From contig JAILPK010000050.1 in the NCBI GenBank assembly GCA_024699495.1, positions 18,746 to 82,745 of the forward strand: a stretch of DNA of 64,000 nt, written 5' to 3'. Positions 27,157 through 34,879 of this stretch are shown piece after piece. Each line of letters begins with the position of its first letter. The first letter of the stretch is position 1. A model generated the notes under the pieces. It was given only the letters and a program-made list of their open reading frames with translations, did no database searches and had not been told where the DNA came from. Origin of the DNA: Bacteroidaceae bacterium (GTDB taxonomy: Bacteria > Bacteroidota > Bacteroidia > Bacteroidales > Bacteroidaceae). The translations under genes were made by a program, and so were the position numbers.

Positions 27157-27744
27157 CTATGCCGTAGCCAAGGCTTGTCGTCTCCAACGCCAATATCCAA
27201 TGATGGCGATAACGACGTAGAGCGCATACAGACTGCCCTTGAAGGGAATTTCCTTAAGGAAATACAGATAGCACGAGACTGCATCAACAGCAATCCACAG
27301 CAACCATTGCTCAACATATTTTCTGGCCAAGGCCCAAATGCCTACGACACTCATGGCTGTGGTAAAACTGTCAGCCACTGGAACGTTGCTGTTAGTAAAT
27401 GTCACAAGCAACCACCAAATAGCGAACCACAAGATACCCAGAATAAGGATTGCCGGAAATATCAAGTGCGAAGGGAAGAAGGTGGGCGGAGCTGCTTTAT
27501 CGTTCTTGGAAGCAGATTGGGGCGTCTGAGAGGATGGCCTCATCCACATCCAGAAGCCATAGACAGTCATACTCAAGTAATAGAACTCCATGCCACAATC
27601 AGCATACAGACCCTTTTGATAGTAGAGTATGATACCGAGTATCTGCATAAAGAAGCCCACAACCCACATCCAAATGCTTACGCGCACCTCCAGGAAGATG
27701 TAGATAAGGCCAAGAATGGCTGTTATTAAATCCAGATAATTCAC
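27157..27744 (-). CDS. PnuC-family vitamin permease, probably thiamine (PnuT-like)
   Basis: 195 residues with about seven membrane segments and the aromatic-rich pattern of PnuC permeases (YFLEVRVSIWMWVVGF-type first helix, GMEFYYLSMTVYGFWMW, WLLWIAVDAVSCYLYF). PnuC proteins import nicotinamide riboside; the thiamine branch is called PnuT. Here the gene follows a TonB receptor whose leader is a TPP riboswitch, so thiamine is the likely substrate; that assignment rests on context. Confidence 0.85.
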   Translation of the reverse strand: MNYLDLITAILGLIYIFLEVRVSIWMWVVGFFMQILGIILYYQKGLYADCGMEFYYLSMTVYGFWMWMRPSSQTPQSASKNDKAAPPTFFPSHLIFPAILILGILWFAIWWLLVTFTNSNVPVADSFTTAMSVVGIWALARKYVEQWLLWIAVDAVSCYLYFLKEIPFKGSLYALYVVIAIIGYWRWRRQALATA

Positions 27745-27800
27745 GTATGTATTGAGATGGATTTACGGGTATTATAACTGCTGCGAGCGATGCTATACAG

Positions 27801-30152
27801 TCAGAAATTAACTGAGATATGAGCTAAGAAGTTGAAAGGAGCCGATGGAGCGAAGCCCACAGCCTCGGAATCACGCAGGCCCCAGGTATTAAGAGCAAAC
27901 ACGGAGCCATCGGCAGCCTGCTGAAATTGCGGGGCTGCCCAACCGTTGTTGTCAAATTTGGTATTGAAGATATTATAGAGAGTTATGCCTACGGTGATGT
28001 CCTTAAGACATTTAGCACCGCCCGGACGGAAGGTGTATGCGAGGTCGACATCTGTGGTGAAGTGGGCTCCGAGCATCAGCGTTTCTGTAGTCTTTACATC
28101 ATCGCCCATCGACCAATCGCTCCAGCAGGTCATGTTCTTTACTCCATAGTTAGTAAGATATTGTTCTCCCACGTATTGGCTATGGATACTGGCGCGGGCG
28201 CCTTTGTAGTTGAATGTGAAAATATTATTCAGCATAAAACTGGGTGAATATGAAAGCGGGGTCTCTCCGATGTTGATTTTTGTGGTGTAATCATCGAGTG
28301 TGACAACCATATCCTTAGCGCGATTCTTACTTAGAGTTGCGTTTACATCCCAACGGAACCAGTCTGCCGGTTGCCATGCGGCTTCCAACTCAATTCCCAT
28401 TCTGTAGCTCTTGGGTATATTTTTCGTTATGGCAACGCCCTCGTCATCCAGTTCGCCTGTGAGAACAAACTGATCTTTGTAATGCATGTGATATAGGTTT
28501 AGCCCTGCTGTGAAATGCTGGCTCTGGAATTTGTACCCGAGCTCTATGTCACCAAGACGCTCTGCCTTGACTTCTTCTCCATAATGCTCCTGAAAGTGGT
28601 CGCGTGTAGGCTCACGATGGGCTATTGAATAGGAGGCAAACAGGCGGTGATTCCGTAGGAATTCGTAGTTTACGCCAACCTTTGGGTTAAGGAAGTTGAA
28701 GTTCTTATTGATGTCCAAGGGTAATTGCTGCCCGTTAGCCCATTCGTCATGCATGCCGGTTAAAACATAACTGATGTGGCGGAATTGGACATCTCCAAAT
28801 AAAGACAGACCACGGGTTACCTCCCATGTTGCCTTGGCATATATATTAGCATCAGTCTTGTGAGAAGAATTTTTATAATATGTGTGGTTTGGCGTAAGGC
28901 CCGGCAAGGGGAGAGTTACACTCTCAGCTCCCTTGTAATAAGGTGACCCTACCCAAAGCACTGACCCTTCATGTTTAGAGTTAAAGCGGTTCAGAGCGCC
29001 ACCGAGATTCAGCTCAAGCCCTTTGAAGTTTTTATAGTTAGCAGAAGCCACGACACCGAAGAAATCCTTGCGTCCTCCCTTTCGCTGCACGAGGTCGCCA
29101 CGCATGGATGTGTCGTCGGTGAGCAGCCATTGGTAAAGTTTCTTGCCGGTCTTCATTTGGTCATAGTCATAACCGTCGTGAGTATAGTGGAGCGCCAGAT
29201 TGGTAGTCCATTTATTACCTATATACTGATTCCAATGCAGTTGATAATGCTGCTGGTGATAGTTGTCGAACTGGTCTTCATAAAAACGCATGTTCCCGTC
29301 TTTGTCATAATATAGACCGCAAGAATTATATGTGCGCCCGTAAAGACTTTGCTCATATTTTGATGTATAATTCCATGCCATATAAGTGCGTTCTGTGCCG
29401 TTGAAGGTGATAAACTTCACACTGGAATAGTCGCCGAACCACCCTGCCTGAAGGAAATAGGAGTTCAGGGCGGAAGAGGCGCGGTCGATATATCCGTCCG
29501 AGCCGATATTTGAGAGGCGACCTTGGATTCCGAAGTGGTCTCCGATAAGCCCGGTGCCAAAACGCACAGTCTCCTTGTGTGTGCCATAGGAACCGCCGGA
29601 GGCGTCAATCCCCACAAAAGGCTTGACTGCGATTCGCTCGGTAAGCATGTTCACCGTTGCGCCGAATGCGCCGGCTCCGTTGGTGCTTGTTCCTACGCCG
29701 CGCTGTATCTGTACAGACTGGACGCTGCTGGCGAAATCGCCCATGTTAGAGAAATAGACCAACGAACTCTCGCCGTCGTTGATGGGAATTCCATTGGCCG
29801 TGATGTTGATACGTGATGGATCTGTACCTCTCACGCGGAAAGAAGTGTATCCGATTCCGGCGCCGGCATCAGTCGTTGTGGTGACACTTGGAGTGAGGGA
29901 GAGCAGGAAAGGGATGTCGCGGCCGTGGTTTACAGACTTGATATCCTCACTCGAGAGTTCGGCCACTGCCATAGGTGTCCTGTTGCCTGCGCGTGTGGAT
30001 GTTACCTGAACCTCCTGAAGGTCGGTGATCAGAGAGTCGGGAGAGGCGGTCTCAGATACTTCCGTCTGAGTGGGAGAAGCAGCCGTAGCTGCAAAAAAAT
30101 TGCACGGGAAGATGGCAACCAGCAGCGCTGTCGCCAAAATTTTCTTTTTCAT
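27801..30152 (-). CDS. TonB-dependent outer-membrane receptor, probably for thiamine
   Basis: 783 residues. Signal peptide, then a plug domain (about 45-165) with EVQVTSTRAGNRTP, SFRVRGTDPSRINITANGIPINDGE and VQIQRGVGTSTNGAGAFGATVNM, then a 22-strand barrel ending in the C-terminal phenylalanine (NFLAHISVNF). Energised by TonB-ExbBD to import a scarce ligand. The TPP riboswitch in its leader and the PnuC-type permease after it make thiamine or a thiamine phosphate the likely ligand. It lacks the carboxypeptidase-like extension of SusC proteins. Confidence 0.93.
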   Translation of the reverse strand: MKKKILATALLVAIFPCNFFAATAASPTQTEVSETASPDSLITDLQEVQVTSTRAGNRTPMAVAELSSEDIKSVNHGRDIPFLLSLTPSVTTTTDAGAGIGYTSFRVRGTDPSRINITANGIPINDGESSLVYFSNMGDFASSVQSVQIQRGVGTSTNGAGAFGATVNMLTERIAVKPFVGIDASGGSYGTHKETVRFGTGLIGDHFGIQGRLSNIGSDGYIDRASSALNSYFLQAGWFGDYSSVKFITFNGTERTYMAWNYTSKYEQSLYGRTYNSCGLYYDKDGNMRFYEDQFDNYHQQHYQLHWNQYIGNKWTTNLALHYTHDGYDYDQMKTGKKLYQWLLTDDTSMRGDLVQRKGGRKDFFGVVASANYKNFKGLELNLGGALNRFNSKHEGSVLWVGSPYYKGAESVTLPLPGLTPNHTYYKNSSHKTDANIYAKATWEVTRGLSLFGDVQFRHISYVLTGMHDEWANGQQLPLDINKNFNFLNPKVGVNYEFLRNHRLFASYSIAHREPTRDHFQEHYGEEVKAERLGDIELGYKFQSQHFTAGLNLYHMHYKDQFVLTGELDDEGVAITKNIPKSYRMGIELEAAWQPADWFRWDVNATLSKNRAKDMVVTLDDYTTKINIGETPLSYSPSFMLNNIFTFNYKGARASIHSQYVGEQYLTNYGVKNMTCWSDWSMGDDVKTTETLMLGAHFTTDVDLAYTFRPGGAKCLKDITVGITLYNIFNTKFDNNGWAAPQFQQAADGSVFALNTWGLRDSEAVGFAPSAPFNFLAHISVNF

Positions 30153-30177
30153 GTTAAAATATTAATGTGTAAGTCAT

Positions 30178-30259
30178 CTTTTGTTCCTACGGCAGAATTA
30201 CCTGCTTCAGGTTCGAGGGTATATTCTCAGCTGACCGACATTGGCCTGCACCCCTAAAA
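30178..30259 (-). promoter_or_regulatory. TPP riboswitch (THI element)
   Basis: On the minus strand the conserved core reads GGGGTGC, later CTGAGA, ATACCC, GAACCTGA, then CAGGTAATTCTGCCGTAGG, as in thiamine-pyrophosphate riboswitches. It starts a few bases after the transcript start and ends about 26 nt before the TonB receptor ATG, so it probably controls translation or termination when TPP is bound. Confidence 0.95.
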
Positions 30260-30267
30260 GGATGGCG

Positions 30268-30298
30268 CAAAATTACAGTTTTTTTGGCGAACCGCCAA
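30268..30298 (-). promoter_or_regulatory. promoter of the thiamine uptake operon
   Basis: Minus-strand TTG (30296-30298), 20-bp spacer, TAATTTTG (30268-30275), just upstream of the TPP riboswitch. Confidence 0.7.
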
Positions 30299-30367
30299 AT
30301 AAAAAAGTGGAAAGGTTTACGAAGAAGACGTTTTCGCTGAATAAATCAGGTGTTTAGTTGAAATATT

Positions 30368-30398
30368 TTGGTCCATTAGCTATATTTACATACCTTTG
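30368..30398 (+). promoter_or_regulatory. promoter of the 30450 operon
   Basis: TTG (30368-30370), 20-bp spacer, TACCTTTG (30391-30398), about 50 nt before the ATG at 30450. It probably drives the small T9SS protein, the beta-helix protein and the two-component genes. Confidence 0.75.
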
Positions 30399-30449
30399 CG
30401 CTGTGAAAAACCAAAATAATATTCACTAACATTTATTTTAATTTTAATA

Positions 30450-30833
30450 ATGAGGAAAAGAATCTTAATTCTAAGCATGATGGCTGCGATGAGCGGCCAG
30501 CTGTTGGCAGAAGAATACAGCTATATGCAGTTCACGCTGGCCGACGGGACAACCAAATATATCGCAGCCAGCGGACTTAGCTTCAGTTTTGCCGATGGCA
30601 ATATGACCGCGACCAACGGCAGTTCAACGCTTACCATCGCGTTAACAGACCTTGCGAGCATGGCATTCTCCAACGAGGCGCCCACAGGAATCGAATCTGC
30701 AGAGACCGAAGTGACTGCAGATGCTGAAATCTTCGACCTTAAAGGCCGCAAAGTGGCTCAAGGCAGCAAACTGCCACAAGGCATTTATATCGTAAAGACA
30801 AAAGACAAGACTTTTAAGAAAGTAGTTAAGTAA
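30450..30833 (+). CDS. small secreted protein with T9SS C-terminal sorting domain
   Basis: 127 residues: signal peptide (1-20), a module of about 55 residues (YMQFTLADGTTKYIAASGLS, then LTDLASMAFS), a short linker, and a type A sorting domain at the end (IFDLKGRKVAQG, LPQGIYIVKT, final KKVVK). The sorting domain marks export by the type IX system and surface attachment. The middle module resembles the N-terminal part of the next gene's product. Only 6 nt separate the two genes. Function unknown. Confidence 0.8.
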   Translation: MRKRILILSMMAAMSGQLLAEEYSYMQFTLADGTTKYIAASGLSFSFADGNMTATNGSSTLTIALTDLASMAFSNEAPTGIESAETEVTADAEIFDLKGRKVAQGSKLPQGIYIVKTKDKTFKKVVK

Positions 30834-30839
30834 AGAAAC

Positions 30840-32741
30840 ATGAAAAAGACATTTTCTATAATAGCAGTCCTTCTGCTGGCTATCGCCACACAAGCCCAGA
30901 CTCTGAACGTCCGCGTTGGCAATACCACTTACCTGTTCCCGGCTGCTCAAACTGGAGACATGACATATTCAGCGGGAACGACCCTGACCATAATGGGTAA
31001 GACATTCACGCTGAGCGACATCGATGAGATGAATGTGGACAACACAGAAGTGACCGACAACACCGTGAGCATCAGCTATGACGGAGACGAGGCCGAGGTG
31101 AAAGTGGCTGGCAACGTGGCTCAATACGTGGTCCCCACCCTAAGCGGAGCTCATGTGACTATAGACCAAACAAACACAGATGCTGTGGACGGTGACGAGA
31201 TCACCTATGTCCTTTCCGGCTCTACAACCGACGGAGGTTTCACTCTGACAGGTTCTTACAAATGCACAATATCATTGGCCGGGGTGACGCTGACCAACCC
31301 GAGCGGAGCTGCCATCTATATCGCCAACGGGAAGCGCATACAAATCAGTGCCAAGAAAGGCACAGAGAACACTCTTACCGACTGCGCCAGCGGCGAACAG
31401 AAGGCCTGTCTTTATAGTAAAGGACAGCTGCAGTTGCAAGGCAACGGTGTTTTAAATGTTGCAGGTCTTACTGATCATGCCATCAAGAGCGGCGACTATA
31501 TTGAAGTGAAGAATCTCACGCTGAATATCACCAAGGCCGTGGGCGACGGCATCTCATGCAACCAATATTTCCTGATGGAGAGTGGCAACGTGAGCATCAG
31601 CGGAGTGGGCGATGACGGAATCCAGAGTGATTTGGACGGAACGACTTCGACCGGCGAGACCACAGACCACGAGGACGAAGACAGCGGTAACATATACATC
31701 GAGGGTGGCACACTGACAGTCAGCACCAGCGCTGCCGGCTCAAAGAGCATCAAAGCTACAGGCACGCTCTTCATCAATGAGAATAGCAGCACGACTGTGG
31801 TTACAGTCACCAACTCCGGCGGCGTAGATGCTTCTGACAGCAGCGATTTGTCCGGAAGCGCTTGCCTTAAGAGCGACACTGCCATAGAAATAGCTGGGGG
31901 CACCTTGACACTCACCAATAGCGGACAAGGCGGACGCGCCATCAACACCGACGGCACAATCACCATCAGCGGCGGAACAATAGACGCTCAGGCACAAGGA
32001 TCCAACTATGGGTCTTCCAGCGGTGGCGGCGGCAGAAACCCATGGGGCGGCGGCGACTCATCCAGTTCGAGCCATAAATACGCCAAGGGCGTGAAAGCCG
32101 ACGGAAACATCACCATCAGCGGCGGAACAATAAACGTTGTGTCAAAGAACCATGAAGGTCTGGAATCCAAGGGCACAATCACCATCAACGGCGGAAAGCT
32201 CTATGTCCAAGGCTCCGACGATGCAATCAACTCTGCAGGCGACTTTACCATCAATGACGGCTACGTATGTGGCTACAGCACTGGTAACGACGGCCTCGAC
32301 GCCAACGGAAACTTCTACATAAAGGGCGGAGTTGTATATGCAATCGGCACTTCATCACCCGAACTTGCGATAGATGCCAACACCGAAGGTGGCAAACAGC
32401 TCTATCTCACAGGCGGAACCCTGTTCGCCATCGGCGGCCTCGAGAGCGGAGCAAGCCTGACACAGACATGCTACCAGTCTTCATCATGGAGCAAGAGCAG
32501 CTGGTATTCAATGACTGTTGGGAGCAACACCTATGCATTCAAGACCCCATCAAGCGGCGGAACACCGCTGGTTGTCAGCGGCGCTTCGAAACCTACTTTG
32601 AAGTCAGGTGTAAGCGTCAGCGGCGGCACGAGCATATTCAACGGCATGGGCATGATCAGCCCGACTGTTAGCGGCGGCTCGAACGTGTCACTCTCCTCCT
32701 ACTCAGGCGGAAACAGCGGCGGCGGCGGTGGCAGATGGTAA
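30840..32741 (+). CDS. Cthe_2159-type beta-helix carbohydrate-binding protein
   Basis: 633 residues with a signal peptide (QA-Q end). After an N-terminal module (about 22-70, ending SDIDEMNV) comes a long right-handed beta-helix of repeated GGTLTI/NGTITISGGTID-type coils (about 95-560), matching the Cthe_2159 family (PF14262), of which one member binds acidic polysaccharide such as polygalacturonate. Low-complexity glycine/serine stretches (SSGGGGRNPWGGG and the C-terminal GGNSGGGGGRW) interrupt or end it. There is no T9SS sorting domain. A cell-surface or periplasmic sugar-binding role is inferred; the pectin-degrading genes at 45-56 kb are consistent with it. Confidence 0.8.
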   Translation: MKKTFSIIAVLLLAIATQAQTLNVRVGNTTYLFPAAQTGDMTYSAGTTLTIMGKTFTLSDIDEMNVDNTEVTDNTVSISYDGDEAEVKVAGNVAQYVVPTLSGAHVTIDQTNTDAVDGDEITYVLSGSTTDGGFTLTGSYKCTISLAGVTLTNPSGAAIYIANGKRIQISAKKGTENTLTDCASGEQKACLYSKGQLQLQGNGVLNVAGLTDHAIKSGDYIEVKNLTLNITKAVGDGISCNQYFLMESGNVSISGVGDDGIQSDLDGTTSTGETTDHEDEDSGNIYIEGGTLTVSTSAAGSKSIKATGTLFINENSSTTVVTVTNSGGVDASDSSDLSGSACLKSDTAIEIAGGTLTLTNSGQGGRAINTDGTITISGGTIDAQAQGSNYGSSSGGGGRNPWGGGDSSSSSHKYAKGVKADGNITISGGTINVVSKNHEGLESKGTITINGGKLYVQGSDDAINSAGDFTINDGYVCGYSTGNDGLDANGNFYIKGGVVYAIGTSSPELAIDANTEGGKQLYLTGGTLFAIGGLESGASLTQTCYQSSSWSKSSWYSMTVGSNTYAFKTPSSGGTPLVVSGASKPTLKSGVSVSGGTSIFNGMGMISPTVSGGSNVSLSSYSGGNSGGGGGRW

Positions 32742-32762
32742 AAGCCATAATTGCCAAGAGAA

Positions 32763-34100
32763 ATGAAACAGTTGGAAAATTTGGTATATTTTGCAGTGTG
32801 GGGTGTGATATTCGCATCCCCACTGCTTAATATTTACATACGCAGCATAAGCGGAGCAGATAGCGAGCCCAACTGGGTGTATGCTATAATAACATGGCAA
32901 AGACTTATTCTTTTCTTAGCTCTGTTTCTCATACACAACTTCATCCTCGCCCCACTGATTACTCACAAGCACAAGCGGTGGCTTTATTTTGCTTTTGTCA
33001 GTATTATTGTGGTTGCATTCTCTGTGTATCAATGCAACAGCAAACCGACATTACCCAGAAATAACAGAGATTCCAACCCCGAAGAGACCAGGGACAGGAC
33101 TAATAGACAACAACGGACCGACGGCATAGGAGAGCCGGAAAGACCCGATGATTTAGGAGGTAAACCAGAATACTTCGATAGGCCCAAGCCCCCGAAGGAG
33201 ATGGGAGAAAGGCCTGAGGACATAGATATGCCCATGTCCCCGAAGGAGATGGGAGAAAGGCCTGAGGACATGGGTGAGCCGGGAAGACCTAAGTTCAGGG
33301 GCGAAAGGCCGATGGACCATTCGGAATGGCTGCCCCACGTATCCCCGCCGCCGATAATTGGTGAGAGGGATATTGTTGCCATCGTAATTCTAATCCTCAT
33401 GTTTGCAGCCAATCTTGGTTTAAAAGGCTATTTCCGCAGCCGATATGACCGCAAACGTCTGGCAGAACTTGAAAAGAATAATCTTGAGCAGCAGTTGGAA
33501 TACCTGCGCTATCAGATTAATCCCCACTTCTTCATGAACACGTTGAATAACATTCATGCTCTTGTGGATATCGACCCGGCAAAAGCTCAGGAAACAATAG
33601 TCGAGCTCTCGAAAATGATGCGTTTTGTCCTGTATGAGAGCGATAAGAACGGAGTGGCTCTCAGCCGTGAGCTGGAATTTATACGCACTTATATAAGGCT
33701 GATGAGTCTGCGCTACACAGACAAAGTGATGATTACGACCGACTTCCCCGAAGAAGTGCCAAACAAATTCATTCCGCCGTTGATGCTTATCCCATTTGTG
33801 GAGAATGCATTCAAACATGGCGTCAGTTATAGACAAGACTCGTTTATCGGGGTTACTGTAACCATAGAAAACAACAATCTGCACTTCACCTGCGCTAACT
33901 CAAAGGTGGATCACAATGGCACAAGCGCCGCGGGCACCCCGAAACAGGGAGGCGTAGGTCTCGCCAATGTTCGCAAACGCTTGAAATTAATCTACGGGAA
34001 CAGCTACTCCCTTGACATTCAAGACGGCGATAATATATATAGTGTGGCTCTTACCATAGGCCTACTGCCCAACCCTTCGACCACAGAAAATAAAAGTTGA
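32763..34100 (+). CDS. LytS-type sensor histidine kinase
   Basis: 445 residues. Several membrane segments in the first 90 residues, a proline/arginine/glutamate-rich extramembrane stretch (about 95-200), another membrane helix (about 205-225), then the His_kinase domain with YQINPHFFMNTLNN, whose histidine is the phosphorylation site, and a GHKL ATPase domain (PFVENAFKHG, GVGLANVRKRL). The Pro-rich stretch contains a duplicated 16-residue unit, PKEMGERPEDIDMPMS/PKEMGERPEDMGEP, from a 48-bp repeat. The ATG at 32763 is preferred to the TTG at 32751. Partner of the LytTR regulator that follows. Confidence 0.92.
   Translation: MKQLENLVYFAVWGVIFASPLLNIYIRSISGADSEPNWVYAIITWQRLILFLALFLIHNFILAPLITHKHKRWLYFAFVSIIVVAFSVYQCNSKPTLPRNNRDSNPEETRDRTNRQQRTDGIGEPERPDDLGGKPEYFDRPKPPKEMGERPEDIDMPMSPKEMGERPEDMGEPGRPKFRGERPMDHSEWLPHVSPPPIIGERDIVAIVILILMFAANLGLKGYFRSRYDRKRLAELEKNNLEQQLEYLRYQINPHFFMNTLNNIHALVDIDPAKAQETIVELSKMMRFVLYESDKNGVALSRELEFIRTYIRLMSLRYTDKVMITTDFPEEVPNKFIPPLMLIPFVENAFKHGVSYRQDSFIGVTVTIENNNLHFTCANSKVDHNGTSAAGTPKQGGVGLANVRKRLKLIYGNSYSLDIQDGDNIYSVALTIGLLPNPSTTENKS
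33190..33271 (+). repeat. 48-bp direct repeat inside the kinase gene
   Basis: 34 identical bases at 33190-33223 and 33238-33271, offset 48 bp, so the frame is kept. It encodes two copies of PKEMGERPED in the sensor's extramembrane loop. Confidence 0.9.
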
Positions 34101-34105
34101 ACATT

Positions 34106-34873
34106 ATGAACATTCGTTGCATTGCCATCGACGATGAGCCCCTGGCTCTCGGACAGCTCGTGGCTTATATAGAGAAAGTACCCTTCCTTGAACTTGCAGC
34201 CCAGTGCCAAAGCGCTCTGGAAGCACGTCAGTTTCTGGAACATGACACCGCAGATGCTATCTTCTGTGACATCAATATGCCCGACCTGAATGGCATGGAT
34301 TTCGTAAAGTCACTTGCTGCCCCGCCCCTCATTGTCTTTACCACAGCCTACTCGGAATATGCCGTCGAGGGATTCCGCGTAAACGCCGTGGACTATCTTC
34401 TCAAGCCCTTTGGCATGCAGGAGTTCCTCAGAGCTGCCAACAGGCTGAGGGAGAGGCTCAGCAAAGACAAGGAGGCCAGTCAGCCGGTAGCCGAAGCCTC
34501 ACAGCCTTCTGCAAACAGCCAGGAAACCACAGTAGCTGCAGACACAGATTCTCTTTTCCTCAAGGCAGACTACCGGATTGTGAAAGTTCGCATTTCGGAT
34601 ATTCGGTATATAGAGTCAATGAGCGAATATCTGAAGGTTTGGATTGAGGGGGAGGCAAAGCCGATTATTACTCTGCTGTCTATGAAAAAAATGGAGGAAC
34701 GACTACCCGGCAGTTTTATGCGGGTGCATCGTTCCTACATTATAAATCTCACCAAAATTCAAGAGGTGAACAAGAATCGGGTCAGTCTGGATGTCAACAC
34801 CTCCATCCCTATAGGAGACTTTTATAAAGAAGCATTCCAGGCTTATTTAGACAAGCGGTTCCTTGGTAAATAA
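34106..34873 (+). CDS. LytTR-family response regulator
   Basis: 255 residues. Receiver domain (1-120) with acidic pocket IAIDDEP, phospho-acceptor Asp in IFCDINMPDLNG, and the switch lysine in DYLLKPF; a linker rich in Gln/Ser/Ala; then a LytTR DNA-binding domain (about 150-255) with YIESMSEYLKVW and MRVHRSYIINLTKI. ATG at 34106, 5 nt after the kinase stop. It probably controls transport or surface genes in answer to the kinase; the target is not visible. Confidence 0.93.
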   Translation: MNIRCIAIDDEPLALGQLVAYIEKVPFLELAAQCQSALEARQFLEHDTADAIFCDINMPDLNGMDFVKSLAAPPLIVFTTAYSEYAVEGFRVNAVDYLLKPFGMQEFLRAANRLRERLSKDKEASQPVAEASQPSANSQETTVAADTDSLFLKADYRIVKVRISDIRYIESMSEYLKVWIEGEAKPIITLLSMKKMEERLPGSFMRVHRSYIINLTKIQEVNKNRVSLDVNTSIPIGDFYKEAFQAYLDKRFLGK

Positions 34874-34879
34874 TCATTC

